Origin: Alloacidobacterium sp035547425 | GTDB taxonomy: Bacteria; Acidobacteriota; Terriglobia; Terriglobales; Acidobacteriaceae | DNA: 64,000 nucleotides | Assembly: GCA_035547425.1 (NCBI GenBank) | Contig: DASZUU010000049.1 | Coordinates: 185,240 to 249,239 of the forward strand | Direction: 5' to 3' | Shown here: one piece after another, positions 43,543-52,826 of the stretch | Layout of the letters: each line of letters starts with the position of its first letter | Position numbering within the stretch: position 1 is the first letter of the stretch | Notes under the pieces: generated by a model | Seen by the model: only the letters and a program-made list of their open reading frames with translations | The model's database searches: none | Told to the model about the DNA's origin: nothing | Translations under genes and position numbers: made by a program

Positions 43543-44817
43543 ATGGATAACGAACGCAATATACGCCGCACCGTCCTGCCCAATGGGCTTACCATTCTCA
43601 CCGAGAAGATGGACCACATCCGTTCCGTCGCCATGGGCGTCTGGATTCGCGCCGGTTCACGCCACGAGCTGCCCGAAATCAACGGCATCTCTCACTTCGT
43701 CGAGCACATGGTTTTCAAGGGCACTAAATCGCGCTCCGCGCAGCACATCGCCCGCGAAGTCGACGCCATTGGCGGCAACCTCGACGCCTTCACCGGCAAG
43801 GAAACAGTCTGCTTCAACATCAAGGTTCTCGACGAGCACGTGCCCGTAGCCCTCGATGTCCTCTCCGACCTCGTCCTCAACCCCGTCTTTGCCAGCGACG
43901 AAATCACCCGCGAGCGCGGCGTCATCCTCGAAGAGATCAAGATGGACGAGGACAACCCCGACTATCTGGTCCACGAAATCTTTACCCAGGCCTTCTGGAA
44001 GGATCATCCGCTGGGCAAGCCCATTCTCGGCACCAAGGAAACAGTCAGGCGCTTTGAGCGCGACACGCTCTGTAGCTACTACGGCCAAAAGTTCCACGGC
44101 AGCAACATGATCTTCTCCGCCGCCGGCAATATCGACCACGACAGCTTCGTCGAGCAGGTCACGCGCCGCTTTGAGTCGCTGCCTGCAGGCGAATCCCTGA
44201 CTGTAGCCGTGCCGCCCAAGACCGCGGCCCGCATTATCCTCAAGAACAAGAAGTCGCTCGAACAGGTCCAGCTCTGCCTCGGCGTGCCTGCCCCAGCCAT
44301 TTCCGACGAGTCGCGCTACACCGTCCTCGTCCTGAATACGATCCTCGGCGGCGGCATGTCCTCGCGCCTCTTCCAGACCGTCCGCGAAGAGCGCGGCCTG
44401 GCCTACTCCATCTACAGCGACCTCAACCCCTACAGCGATACCGGCTCCCTCTGCGTCTACGCCGGAACTTCATCCGATCGCGCCATCCAGGTCGTCCAGC
44501 TTGTCATGGAGCAGTTCCGCCGCCTCAAGAGCGAGCCGCTGCCCGCCGACGAGCTGCGCCGCGCCAAGGACCAGCTCAAGGGCAACCTGCTGCTTTCGCT
44601 CGAAAGCTCCATGTCGCGCATGTCGAACCTCGCCCGCCAGCAGATGCACTTCAACTACTTCTTTGGCATGCAGGAAATTCTCGACAAGGTCGAAGCCATT
44701 ACCGAAGACGAGGTACTCGCCATGGCCAACCACCTCTTCCAGCCGGAGCTGGTAGCCGTCACCCTGCTCGGACGCCTCGACGGCGTAAAGCTGACCCGCA
44801 ATCAGCTCGAGTGCTAG
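43543..44817 (+). CDS. M16-family zinc metallopeptidase (PqqL/processing-protease like)
   Basis: 424 residues. The inverted zinc motif HxxEH is HFVEH (51-55), in GISHFVEHMVFKGTKSRSAQ. A downstream acidic helix EEIKMDEDNPDYLVHEI carries the third ligand Glu. The C-terminal half repeats the fold without the metal site, as in single-chain M16B peptidases. It starts at ATG 43543 and is divergent from rlmN. It probably clears peptides; the cell location is unclear as there is no signal peptide. Confidence 0.9.
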   Translation: MDNERNIRRTVLPNGLTILTEKMDHIRSVAMGVWIRAGSRHELPEINGISHFVEHMVFKGTKSRSAQHIAREVDAIGGNLDAFTGKETVCFNIKVLDEHVPVALDVLSDLVLNPVFASDEITRERGVILEEIKMDEDNPDYLVHEIFTQAFWKDHPLGKPILGTKETVRRFERDTLCSYYGQKFHGSNMIFSAAGNIDHDSFVEQVTRRFESLPAGESLTVAVPPKTAARIILKNKKSLEQVQLCLGVPAPAISDESRYTVLVLNTILGGGMSSRLFQTVREERGLAYSIYSDLNPYSDTGSLCVYAGTSSDRAIQVVQLVMEQFRRLKSEPLPADELRRAKDQLKGNLLLSLESSMSRMSNLARQQMHFNYFFGMQEILDKVEAITEDEVLAMANHLFQPELVAVTLLGRLDGVKLTRNQLEC

Positions 44818-44833
44818 GAAACAAAACCGGGTG

Positions 44834-44862
44834 CCCCATCCTGAACGAAGAGAAGGGTGGGG
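44834..44862. repeat. GC-rich palindromic element (CCCCATCCT/AGGGTGGGG)
   Basis: CCCCATCCT (44834-44842) and AGGGTGGGG (44854-44862) form a 9-bp stem with one G-T pair. It lies in the gap after the M16 gene and shares its core with the isc hairpin at 16860. It may form part of a dispersed palindrome family. Confidence 0.45.
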
Positions 44863-44888
44863 GATGTACACCGACAACCGGAATCGGG

Positions 44889-44922
44889 AAACCCCACATC
44901 GCAATCGGATGTGGGGTTTTCC
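44889..44922. terminator. Terminator-like hairpin between the M16 gene and sucA
   Basis: AAACCCCACAT (44889-44899) pairs with ATGTGGGGTTT (44909-44919) around a 9-nt loop and is followed by TCC after a T-run. It is a strong stem and most likely ends M16 transcription, about 70 bp after its stop. Confidence 0.7.
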
Positions 44923-45056
44923 ACTTCTCTGCGCAATTTCTCCGGAACCAGTAGAATGAAAAGTTACGATGAAATCGGCTGGTTATCCCCGAATGCCGTA
45001 TCCGCCGCGAAAACGCGAGCCGCAGGACCGCCGTACCCCATCGAAATCAACAAGTT

Positions 45057-47567
45057 ATGAGCACAGCTAAGCTGGAACCGACACCAAGCGGCCTGCAGGA
45101 GCAGACGCAAAACAGGGAACAAGTTTTCGACGCCTTTCGCCGCTGGGGCTATCTTCAGGCCCAACTTGATCCTCTAGGCCAATACCTACCCCCAGAAACC
45201 ATCCCCGAACTCGACCTGGAAGGCGAAGACGCCGAAGAAGCCCGCAGCTACTATTGCGGAACCATCGCCGCCGAGTTCATGCACATCCCCAGCCGCGAGC
45301 GCCGCAACTGGATCGCCGAACGCCTCGAAGCCCCGGCACCCGACGTCGACCAGAAGAAAATCCTCGACCTCCTCATCAAAGCCGATATCTTCGAGCAGGT
45401 CATCCAATCGCGCTACCTCGGCACCAAGCGCTTTTCCCTCGAAGGCGTCACTGCCCTCATCCCATTCCTCGATGAATTACTGAATCGCTCCAGCGAACTC
45501 GGCGCAGAAAAAGCCGTCATCGGCATGAGTCATCGCGGGCGCCTCAGCGTCATGGTCAACACCTTCGGCAAGTCGCCCGCCGACATCTTCTCCAAGTTTG
45601 AAGACGTCGACCCCCGCAGCATCCTCGGCGGAGGCGACGTAAAGTACCATGTAGGCGCAACCGGCGACTACCCGACACGCAACAGCAAATCCGTCGCCCT
45701 CCACCTCGTCTCCAACCCCAGCCACCTCGAGGCCGTCGACCCCGTCGCCATGGGCCGCACACGTGCCAAGCAGGCCCGCTACGGAGCGGAGGGAACCGAC
45801 CGCGTTCTGCCCATCGTCATTCACGGCGACGCAGCCTTCGCCGGCCAGGGCATCTGGGCCGAAACCCTGAACCTCGGCTCCATCGACGGATTCACCGTAG
45901 GCGGCGGCATCCACGTCATCGCCAACAACCTCATCGGCTTCACCGCCGAGCCCAACGAGTCGAACTCCTCGCGCTTCGCCTCCGATCTCGCCAAGCGCAT
46001 GCCCATCCCCATCTTCCACGTCAACGCGGAAGACCCCAATGCCGTCGTGCGTATCGCCGCCCTGGCCGTCGAATACCGTTACACCTTCAAGACCGACGTC
46101 ATCGTTGATCTCATCGGTTACCGCCGCCACGGCCACAGCGAAGTGGACGATCCCACCATCACGCAGCCTCTGCGCTACGCGAAAATCAAGGACCACCCGC
46201 CGCTCTACGAAATCTACGCCAGGAAGCTCGGCGCCGACATCACCGATCGCGTCAAGGAGATGCAGACCGGCTTTGCCGAAGCGCAGCGTGCCGCCAAGTC
46301 GATGAAGAAGATGCCGACCCTCGCCACGTTGCCCGATTACTGGTCGAACTACACCGGCGGCAAATACAAGCCGGAATACGAAGTCGAAACCGGCCTCAGT
46401 GTCGAAGAAATCGGCGCAATCTCAGCCGGGCTCACGAAGTACCCCGCCAGCTTCCACATCCATCCCAAGATTAAAAAGCTCCTCGAGCAGCGCGCCGAAA
46501 TGGGCGAGGGCAAAAAGCCCTTCGACTACGGCATGGCCGAAGCCGTGGCCATCGGCTCACTGCTCAAGCAGGGCACGCCCGTCCGCCTCACCGGGCAGGA
46601 TTCGCAGCGCGGCACCTTCAACCAGCGCCACAGCGTCCTCATCGACATCGAGAACGAAGAGACCTTCATCCCGCTCAACCATCTCGCCGAAGGTCAGGCC
46701 GAATTCGAAGTCTACAATTCCATGCTTTCTGAAGCCGGTGTTCTCGGCTTCGAGTACGGCTACAGCCGCGACTATCCCGAAAAGCTCATCCTGTGGGAAG
46801 CGCAGTTCGGCGACTTCGCCAATGGTGCGCAAATCATCATCGACCAGTTCATCTCCTCCGGCGAAGACAAGTGGGGACTGCTCGGCAGCGTCGTCGTCCT
46901 GCTGCCGCACGGCTACGAAGGCCAGGGCCCCGAGCACTCCAGCGCCCGCGTCGAGCGCTACCTGCAGCTCGCCGCGCACGACAACATGCAGATCTGCCAG
47001 CCCTCGACCGCCGCGCAGTACTTCCATCTGCTGCGCCGCCAGTCCATGCGCAAATGGCGCAAGCCGCTCATCGTCTTCACTCCCAAGAGCATGCTGCGTC
47101 ACCCCGACGCCGTCTCGCCCATCGAAGACTTTGCCCGCCCGCACTTCCTCAACGTGCTGCCGGAAACCGGCATCGCCGGCGCCAAGCGCCTGCTTGTCTG
47201 CACCGGAAAGATCGGCCACGAGCTGCGCGTCGAGCGCCAGAAGCGCGGAGACGATACCACCGGCATCATCTTCATCGAGCAGCTCTACCCCTGGCCCGAA
47301 GCCGAGCTCGAAGCCGCCATCAAGGCACACCCGGAAGCGCACGAAGTCATCTGGGTGCAGGAAGAGCCGGAAAACATGGGCGCGCTGTCCTTCGTCATGC
47401 CGCGCTTAAGGCGACTGGCCCGCGACCGCCAGGTGCTGAGCATTAAGCGCTCCGCCGCCGCCAGCCCAGCCACCGGTTCAGCGAAGGCCCACGAGATGGA
47501 GCAAAAAACCCTCATCGAACTAGCCCTAAGCTCCAGCTCCGGCCTCCAAGAAAGAACCAGCAAGTAA
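45057..47567 (+). CDS. sucA: 2-oxoglutarate dehydrogenase E1 component
   Basis: 836 residues. CGTIAAEFMHIPSRERRNWI, ALIPFLDELLNRSSELGAEK and AVIGMSHRGRLSVMVNTFGK are OGDH E1 hallmarks. GDAAFAGQGIWAETLNLGSI then NNLIGFTAEPNESNSSRFAS holds the ThDP/Mg GD...N motif. RLTGQDSQRGTFNQRHSVLI and HGYEGQGPEHSSARVERYLQ are later conserved blocks. It decarboxylates 2-oxoglutarate in the TCA cycle for transfer to E2 lipoyl. It is shorter than E. coli SucA (933), mainly at the N-terminal E2-contact region. No sucB lies adjacent. Codon use is markedly C-ending. Confidence 0.93.
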   Translation: MSTAKLEPTPSGLQEQTQNREQVFDAFRRWGYLQAQLDPLGQYLPPETIPELDLEGEDAEEARSYYCGTIAAEFMHIPSRERRNWIAERLEAPAPDVDQKKILDLLIKADIFEQVIQSRYLGTKRFSLEGVTALIPFLDELLNRSSELGAEKAVIGMSHRGRLSVMVNTFGKSPADIFSKFEDVDPRSILGGGDVKYHVGATGDYPTRNSKSVALHLVSNPSHLEAVDPVAMGRTRAKQARYGAEGTDRVLPIVIHGDAAFAGQGIWAETLNLGSIDGFTVGGGIHVIANNLIGFTAEPNESNSSRFASDLAKRMPIPIFHVNAEDPNAVVRIAALAVEYRYTFKTDVIVDLIGYRRHGHSEVDDPTITQPLRYAKIKDHPPLYEIYARKLGADITDRVKEMQTGFAEAQRAAKSMKKMPTLATLPDYWSNYTGGKYKPEYEVETGLSVEEIGAISAGLTKYPASFHIHPKIKKLLEQRAEMGEGKKPFDYGMAEAVAIGSLLKQGTPVRLTGQDSQRGTFNQRHSVLIDIENEETFIPLNHLAEGQAEFEVYNSMLSEAGVLGFEYGYSRDYPEKLILWEAQFGDFANGAQIIIDQFISSGEDKWGLLGSVVVLLPHGYEGQGPEHSSARVERYLQLAAHDNMQICQPSTAAQYFHLLRRQSMRKWRKPLIVFTPKSMLRHPDAVSPIEDFARPHFLNVLPETGIAGAKRLLVCTGKIGHELRVERQKRGDDTTGIIFIEQLYPWPEAELEAAIKAHPEAHEVIWVQEEPENMGALSFVMPRLRRLARDRQVLSIKRSAAASPATGSAKAHEMEQKTLIELALSSSSGLQERTSK

Positions 47568-47596
47568 GCTGTTCAATAAGTACAGACCTCACCAGC

Positions 47597-47627
47597 AAAA
47601 AGGCGCTCCTGTCGGAGCGCCTTTTTT
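47597..47627 (+). terminator. Intrinsic terminator after sucA
   Basis: AAAAAGGCGCTCC (47597-47609) pairs with GGAGCGCCTTTTT (47614-47626) around a 4-nt loop and ends in T-rich sequence. It is a textbook bidirectional-type terminator, about 30 bp after the sucA stop, also usable by the convergent hemQ gene. Confidence 0.9.
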
Positions 47628-47637
47628 ACACACAAAT

Positions 47638-47662
47638 GTCATCTTGAGCAAAGCGAGTAATG
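47638..47662. repeat. Short dispersed intergenic repeat, copy 3 (diverged)
   Basis: GTCATCTTGAGCAAAGCGAG followed by TAATG, a diverged form of the element at 42209. It lies between the sucA terminator and hemQ. Confidence 0.4.
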
Positions 47663-47744
47663 GAAAAAAGTCACAAATCGCAAGCTGAATCGCTAAACCA
47701 TTGAAAAAACGCACTAGGGAAGGCGGATAGCTCGGGCGCTGTGC

Positions 47745-48560
47745 TTAAGCTGAATCCCCGCGCAGCCAGCTATCCAATCCATCCGCAGCCATCCTGATGC
47801 CCACATAAAACGGCCCAAACTCGGCGTAGAGCGAACTGGCTTCATCAAAGCGCATCTCGTAGATCAGGTGCTTGAACACCAGCGGATCGTCAGCAAAGAG
47901 ATCGACGGACCACTCCCAGTCGTCAAAGCCGATCGATGCGCTGATGATCTGGCGCACGCGGTCCGCATACCGCCGACCGATCATGCCGTGATCGTGCATC
48001 AGGCGCTGGCGCTCATCCAGCGGAAGCGCGTACCAGTTCCGCTCTTCGCCGCGCTTGCGGTTCATCGGGTAAAAGCAAAGATGCCGGGCCGGCGGAATGG
48101 TCGGGATGAGCCTCTGTGCCATCGCCTCTTTCTGCCGCTCGAGAACTTCGCGGATTCCCGCATTCCACGCCGGAGAAAACTGTTCCAACCCGTTCTCAGC
48201 CAGCATCGCGTACGTCTTCCGCGAAGACTCGTACAAGCTCAGCTCCACCACAGAAAGGTACGAATACGTAGCCTTCAAAAAGCGCGACAACCCAATCTGC
48301 GCCAGCTTCAATTCAATCGCATTCAGGGCCGCAATCGAATCGCGGAAGTGCACCAGCAACAGATCGCCCTTATGCCCAAGCGTGGAATACAACGCCGACT
48401 GCTGCGGCTCCAGCTCCTGAAGGGCGCGCGCGGCTTCATCGCCGATGCGCTTCCGATCCTCCATCGAAGTGTTGTTCCAAGCCGCCCAGTCGAACGCAAA
48501 CACCTGGTGCAGCACATACGAGCCTTCAACGGTAAGAGGAACCGGCGGAAATGCAGTCAA
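47745..48560 (-). CDS. hemQ: Coproheme decarboxylase HemQ (chlorite dismutase family)
   Basis: 271 residues from TTG 48560 with AAGGAC upstream. The segment CFYPMNRKRGEERNWYALPL followed by ERQRLMHDHGMIGRRYADRV is the HemQ signature, including the catalytic Tyr region and the proximal His. GFDDWEWSVDLFADDPLVFK is the C-terminal conserved block. It converts iron-coproporphyrin III to heme b by two peroxide-dependent decarboxylations. It lacks the Arg-based chlorite dismutase motif as far as I can tell. Other heme genes are not adjacent. Confidence 0.88.
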   Translation of the reverse strand: MTAFPPVPLTVEGSYVLHQVFAFDWAAWNNTSMEDRKRIGDEAARALQELEPQQSALYSTLGHKGDLLLVHFRDSIAALNAIELKLAQIGLSRFLKATYSYLSVVELSLYESSRKTYAMLAENGLEQFSPAWNAGIREVLERQKEAMAQRLIPTIPPARHLCFYPMNRKRGEERNWYALPLDERQRLMHDHGMIGRRYADRVRQIISASIGFDDWEWSVDLFADDPLVFKHLIYEMRFDEASSLYAEFGPFYVGIRMAADGLDSWLRGDSA

Positions 48561-48645
48561 TGGATTGTCCTTTCAGTAGTCAGTATCTCCAGTATAGCGG
48601 CGGAGAAGGGAACGGGAGAAAGCGCTCACCTGCTACACTCGCGCC

Positions 48646-49308
48646 ATGGGTCGCGGTTTTTTTCTCACGTTCGAAGGGCTCGATGGTTCCGGCAAGACAA
48701 CGCAATTGCGCAGGCTGGCCGCATGGCTGGAAGCGAAGGGATATCCCCTCACCGTCACTCGCCAGCCCGGAGGCACGCGCATCGGCGACCGCATCCGCCA
48801 GCTTCTCCTCGATTCGAGCACCGAGAACCTGGCCACCCGCGCCGAGCTGGGACTGATGTTCTCCGACCGTGCCCAGGCCATCGCCGAAGTCATCTCCCCG
48901 GCGCTCCAAGCAGGCCACGTCGTGCTTTGTGATCGCTATACCGATTCCACCGAGGCCTATCAGGGCGGCGGCAGGCAGCTCGGCAGCGAAGTCGTCCTCA
49001 AGCTCAACGAAGTAATGTGCGGCGGCCTGCAGCCCGACCTCACCATCCTGCTCTTACCGGATCTCGATGCATCTCTGAAGCGTGCCCGTCGCCGCAACGA
49101 CCGCATGCAGAAAGCTGGTACCGACGAAAACCGTTTCGAGCGCGAAAACGAGGAATTTTACCGCCGCGTTTACGATAAATACCGCGAAATCGCCGCCCGC
49201 GACGCCTCACGCGTGGTAGCCATCGAAGGAGATGCTCCCATCGAGGCCATCCATCAGCGCATTGTTGAAGCCGTAGAAAAACGCCTGGGCTTGCCGCAAG
49301 CCCGTTGA
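48646..49308 (+). CDS. tmk: Thymidylate kinase
   Basis: 220 residues. The P-loop is FEGLDGSGKTTQLRRL and the DR(Y/H) motif is VVLCDRYTDSTEAYQGGGRQ. The LID region holds RARRRNDRMQKAGTDENRFE. It phosphorylates dTMP to dTDP. The stop overlaps the delta' gene region; tmk-holB adjacency is a common bacterial arrangement, which supports both calls. Confidence 0.95.
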   Translation: MGRGFFLTFEGLDGSGKTTQLRRLAAWLEAKGYPLTVTRQPGGTRIGDRIRQLLLDSSTENLATRAELGLMFSDRAQAIAEVISPALQAGHVVLCDRYTDSTEAYQGGGRQLGSEVVLKLNEVMCGGLQPDLTILLLPDLDASLKRARRRNDRMQKAGTDENRFERENEEFYRRVYDKYREIAARDASRVVAIEGDAPIEAIHQRIVEAVEKRLGLPQAR

Positions 49309-49325
49309 CTCGGTACCCTCAAAAC

Positions 49326-50426
49326 GTGGGCTTCAGTGACTTCCTCGGCAACGAATCGACCGTGCGGCATCTGCGCGATAGCATCGCACAGCAGAGGCTG
49401 CCGCATACGCTGATTCTTGCCGGACCGCGCGGATCGGGCAAATACACGCTGGCGCTGATGCTGGCGCAGGCAGTCAATTGCCTCAACCCGACCGAAACAG
49501 ACGGCCTGCCCGACTTCTGCGGCGTGTGCCGCAACTGCGCTCGCATCGCCGAGTCCATGCCGCTCGAAACGCGTATAGAAGAAGCCGTTGCCGCCCGCGA
49601 AGAGCTGCGCGAAGTCGACAGGAAAGAAACCCGCATCCTCATCCAGACGCACCCCGATGTGCTGGTGATTCCTCCCGATCCTCCGCAACTGCTCATCAAA
49701 GTGGGGCAGGTGCGCACGGTGATCCGCGAGATTTACCGCATACCTGCGGATGCAAAACGGGCGATCTACATCTTTACCAGTGCAGCCTTTATGAAAGAAG
49801 CAGCGAATTCACTGCTGAAGGTGCTGGAGGAACCACCGCAACATGCAAGCATCTTCCTTCTTGCCGAAAATACAGGCGAACTGCTGCCGACAATCCGTTC
49901 GCGTGCGGGCATCTTGCGGCTGGGCGCAATTCCATCCGGGCAGCTCGAGCAGCTGATCTCGCAGCGTAGGCCGGAACTACGCCCTGCCCAGCGTTCACTG
50001 GTAGCGCGGCTAGCGCAAGGAGCAGTGGGCGCGGCGCTGGGCTTTAATCTCGACAAGTATCTTGCCTATCGGCAGGATGCCCTCATCATGCTGCGGCATG
50101 CCACGCGCGAAGCCGATCACTCGGTTCTCTTTCGCATGACAGAGACGTATCGTGCGGGCGCCGAAGGTCAGGAGAAGACGCAGGGAATGCTTCGCGCAAT
50201 GACAAGTCTTCTTGAAGACCTGCTCCTCATCCAAAGTGGGCAGGCATCGCTCATCCGGAATATTGATCTTCAAGCCGAGCTCAATACGATTGCGACAGGT
50301 ATTTCCTTCGATTGGATTGAGAACACCGCACGCAGCATTCAGCAGGTGCAATCAGGCATGCGGCGCAATCTTCTCCGCTCATTGGCATTAGATGCTTTTG
50401 CCGGAGAAATTTCTGCTCGTTCGTAA
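49326..50426 (+). CDS. holB: DNA polymerase III subunit delta'
   Basis: 366 residues from GTG 49326, giving the family-typical GFSDFLGNESTVRHLRDSI; TTG 49305, overlapping tmk, is also open. The clamp-loader AAA+ domain has TLILAGPRGSGKYTLALML (P-loop, with Ser/Gly changes at the usual GKT), a zinc-binding Cys group (CGVCRNC) and AIYIFTSAAFMKEAANSLLK (Walker-B/sensor region). It helps load the sliding clamp. The degenerate P-loop end (GKY instead of GKT/S) is normal for delta', which does not bind ATP. Confidence 0.85.
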   Translation: MGFSDFLGNESTVRHLRDSIAQQRLPHTLILAGPRGSGKYTLALMLAQAVNCLNPTETDGLPDFCGVCRNCARIAESMPLETRIEEAVAAREELREVDRKETRILIQTHPDVLVIPPDPPQLLIKVGQVRTVIREIYRIPADAKRAIYIFTSAAFMKEAANSLLKVLEEPPQHASIFLLAENTGELLPTIRSRAGILRLGAIPSGQLEQLISQRRPELRPAQRSLVARLAQGAVGAALGFNLDKYLAYRQDALIMLRHATREADHSVLFRMTETYRAGAEGQEKTQGMLRAMTSLLEDLLLIQSGQASLIRNIDLQAELNTIATGISFDWIENTARSIQQVQSGMRRNLLRSLALDAFAGEISARS

Positions 50427-50602
50427 AAATCCAGTGCAGAAATGCAAAAACAATACCCGATTCGCTGTTTCTAAGTTACGATACGCATACATCACCACGA
50501 AATTGCATTTTTAAAGATGGCAGCACTGCGCTGGGCTTAAAAGAAGTCATCCCAAGCGCGTAAAGAAGCATCCCATCTTTTCAGCATTGCCTTCAAAACA
50601 TT

Positions 50603-51064
50603 ATGGCGAACCTGTCCCCAATTTCTCGTTCCGATACAGGCATTCGATCGAAGTCCGCTTCCTCTGCGAATCAAAACTCAGAGATGCAGGAGAAGCCTTC
50701 CTCCGTTCCCAGTGTTTCGCCCGATGGGCCGCGCAAGCTGGTGCGTCCCGTGTTGCCGGCGCGGGCAGCAGGGAGCCGATCTTTTTCCAGGCGGAACACC
50801 TCTCCTGCTTTTGCGCATCATGAAGCCATGAATGGAAATAATTATGGGAATGAGAGCACGCATGCCGAGGCTTTTTATTTCCAAAAGCAGGCACAATCTC
50901 AAACGCCTATGGTTTTTATCCTGGAAGACGGCGAGCGCATCGAAGGAATCATCGAGTGGTATGACCGTAACGTTATCAAGGTCAAGAATCACCACCGCAC
51001 CTTGATCTACAAATCCAGCATTAAATATTTACACAAAGCCAACGAATACCCTTCGCATAGTTAA
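50603..51064 (+). CDS. hfq: Divergent, N-terminally extended Hfq-like RNA chaperone
   Basis: 153 residues. The last 65 are an Sm/Hfq fold: TPMVFILEDGERIEGIIEWY (Sm1, about 103-120) and NHHRTLIYKSSIKYLHKA (Sm2), with YKS at 136-138 where classical Hfq has YKH. The first 80 residues are low-complexity, Ser/Pro/Asn-rich, absent from proteobacterial Hfq. A shorter start at ATG 50828 would leave 78 residues. Hfq hexamers bind U-rich and A-rich RNA to pair sRNAs with mRNAs. The altered Sm2 residue touches the U-binding pocket. Confidence 0.75.
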   Translation: MANLSPISRSDTGIRSKSASSANQNSEMQEKPSSVPSVSPDGPRKLVRPVLPARAAGSRSFSRRNTSPAFAHHEAMNGNNYGNESTHAEAFYFQKQAQSQTPMVFILEDGERIEGIIEWYDRNVIKVKNHHRTLIYKSSIKYLHKANEYPSHS

Positions 51065-51071
51065 TGCGACA

Positions 51072-52133
51072 TTAGTTCCTGCGAGCAGCTTTCAACAACC
51101 GGTCGCGCATGGCCGCGCCTATCCCGGTGGCTGATGGCAAAGGACACACAATTACAGTTGCTCCTGCCTTATCCAGAAATCGCAATCCGGCAAACAATCT
51201 CTGCGCCAGTTCCTCAGCATTGTTCCACCTTCCCCATCGATAAAAAACGGCTCTTTGCTTTTCCGCGTGTTCGGGAAAATCTTCCGGCTGCATCCATCCA
51301 ACCTTTTCGCCGCGTTCCAGATTTTCGCCGCCAACCCTCAGAAATGCCGCGCGCTGCGTTTCTCCTTCGCCTTCAATCAAAATAAGTTTTGCTTTCGGAG
51401 CATAATGCCGGAGCCCTACACCGGGGGATGGCAGCGATTCCGGCGCTGCGTTTGTCGTCTGTGCTGTCTCGCGGAACATCGCAACCTCCACTCCGATCCC
51501 CCGCATCTGCTCTACCGTGACGACTCCAGGCCGATAGACAACACACGGATTCTCGCACGCGTCGACCACCGTCGATTCAAGCCCATGGGTCGTTTCGCCG
51601 GAATCGAGAACGGCATCGATACTTCCATCCAGGTCTTCCAGAACATGTTCAGCCGTAGTAGGGCTCGTGCGCCCAAAACGATTCGCGCTGGGCGCAGCAA
51701 TCGGGATGCCTGCTTCGCGAATCAGTGCGCTGGCTACCGGATGTTGCGGCATACGCACGCCCACGCGCGCTCTGCCTGCAGTCACGGCATCGGGAACCGT
51801 GTCGCATTTAGGCAGCAGCAGGGTCAGCGGTCCAGGCCAGAATGCCGACATCAACTTTTCCGCCGCGGGCGGAATTGCAGAGACAACCAGCCGCAGCATC
51901 GATATGTCCGAAATATGGACAATCAGCGGATCCCAGGACGGGCGCTGCTTTGCTGCAAAAATTTTGGCAACCGCATTGGGGTTCAGCGCGTTGGCGCCCA
52001 GTCCGTAAACGGTTTCTGTAGGAAGAGCAACCGTGCCGCCGTTGCGCAGTATCTCCGCGGCCTGCCGCAAAGATGCGGCGGAAGCGGGCGAAGTGAGATC
52101 GAGCGGATCGACGGCAAGCCGCAAGGTGTGCAT
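51072..52133 (-). CDS. L-threonylcarbamoyladenylate synthase Sua5
   Basis: 353 residues. The YrdC/TsaC catalytic domain is LRNGGTVALPTETVYGLGAN with KQRPSWDPLIVHISDI. After a linker the Sua5 C-terminal domain is present (SPGVGLRHYAPKAKLILIEG), so it is the long Sua5 form rather than short TsaC. It makes TC-AMP from threonine, bicarbonate and ATP for t6A37 of tRNA. It is convergent with the Hfq-like gene, 7 bp apart. Confidence 0.92.
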   Translation of the reverse strand: MHTLRLAVDPLDLTSPASAASLRQAAEILRNGGTVALPTETVYGLGANALNPNAVAKIFAAKQRPSWDPLIVHISDISMLRLVVSAIPPAAEKLMSAFWPGPLTLLLPKCDTVPDAVTAGRARVGVRMPQHPVASALIREAGIPIAAPSANRFGRTSPTTAEHVLEDLDGSIDAVLDSGETTHGLESTVVDACENPCVVYRPGVVTVEQMRGIGVEVAMFRETAQTTNAAPESLPSPGVGLRHYAPKAKLILIEGEGETQRAAFLRVGGENLERGEKVGWMQPEDFPEHAEKQRAVFYRWGRWNNAEELAQRLFAGLRFLDKAGATVIVCPLPSATGIGAAMRDRLLKAARRN

Positions 52134-52196
52134 AAAACTATTCTAGGGGCTTACTGCGCATTGTTTGTCTGCCTGTTCGCTGCATATACTTTATGA

Positions 52197-52769
52197 ATGA
52201 GCGGTGTTGAAATCGAAGTGAAATTCCGTGTTGCCGATGGTCCAGCGCTGGAGCAGAAACTGGCCGCGCTTGGTTTCCGCCAGGTTACGCCGCGCACCTT
52301 TGAAAAGAATGTGCTCTTCGATACGCCGGAGCGCGCCCTGCGCGCGCAGCAGTCTATTCTTCGCGTTCGCCGGTACGGGGATCGCTGGGTTGTAACCCAC
52401 AAATGCCTGCCCAAGGACAACGACCCTGCGGCGCGTCATAAGCATCGCGTAGAAACCGAAACAGTAGTGGACGATGGCGAGGCGATGTCCGTGATTTTCA
52501 CGCACCTGGGCTATGCGCCCGCATTCACCTATGAGAAGTGGCGCACCGAATATGCCGATAAAACAGGACATTGCGTCATCGATGAGACTCCCATCGGCCT
52601 GTTCGCCGAGTTGGAAGGCCCGGAAGCGTGGATTGATGCCGTAAGTCAACAGCTTGGCCTGCATGCCGGTGAGCTGATTACCCTGAGTTACGGGCGCCTT
52701 TTCGATGAATGGCGTGCCGCTACCGGCAGCTCGGCAACCGATCTGACCTTTGCCGCTATTCGCGGTTAG
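52197..52769 (+). CDS. CYTH-domain protein (class IV adenylate cyclase/thiamine-triphosphatase like)
   Basis: 190 residues. The ExExK motif EIEVKF (residues 5-10) opens the tunnel fold. Basic and acidic pairs (LRVRRYGDRWVVTHK, HRVETETVV, FAELEGP) line the triphosphate tunnel. CYTH enzymes act on ATP (cyclase), inorganic triphosphate or thiamine triphosphate; the length (about 180) and FAELEGPEAWID favour the CyaB-like group. The actual substrate is not readable from sequence. Confidence 0.82.
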   Translation: MSGVEIEVKFRVADGPALEQKLAALGFRQVTPRTFEKNVLFDTPERALRAQQSILRVRRYGDRWVVTHKCLPKDNDPAARHKHRVETETVVDDGEAMSVIFTHLGYAPAFTYEKWRTEYADKTGHCVIDETPIGLFAELEGPEAWIDAVSQQLGLHAGELITLSYGRLFDEWRAATGSSATDLTFAAIRG

Positions 52770-52826
52770 GCCTACGCGCTCGCAGCTCCGGAATTTCCCT
52801 CAACTCTCCGCAAAGTTTGCCGATAA

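Noticed and set aside
46399..47409. 336-codon frame inside sucA
   Set aside because: Ser/Ala/Pro/Lys-rich shadow in the third frame of a strongly C-ending gene.
45057..47567. sucA truncated by mutation
   Set aside because: Shorter than E. coli SucA but all catalytic blocks and the C-terminal domain are intact; shorter E1 forms are plausible.
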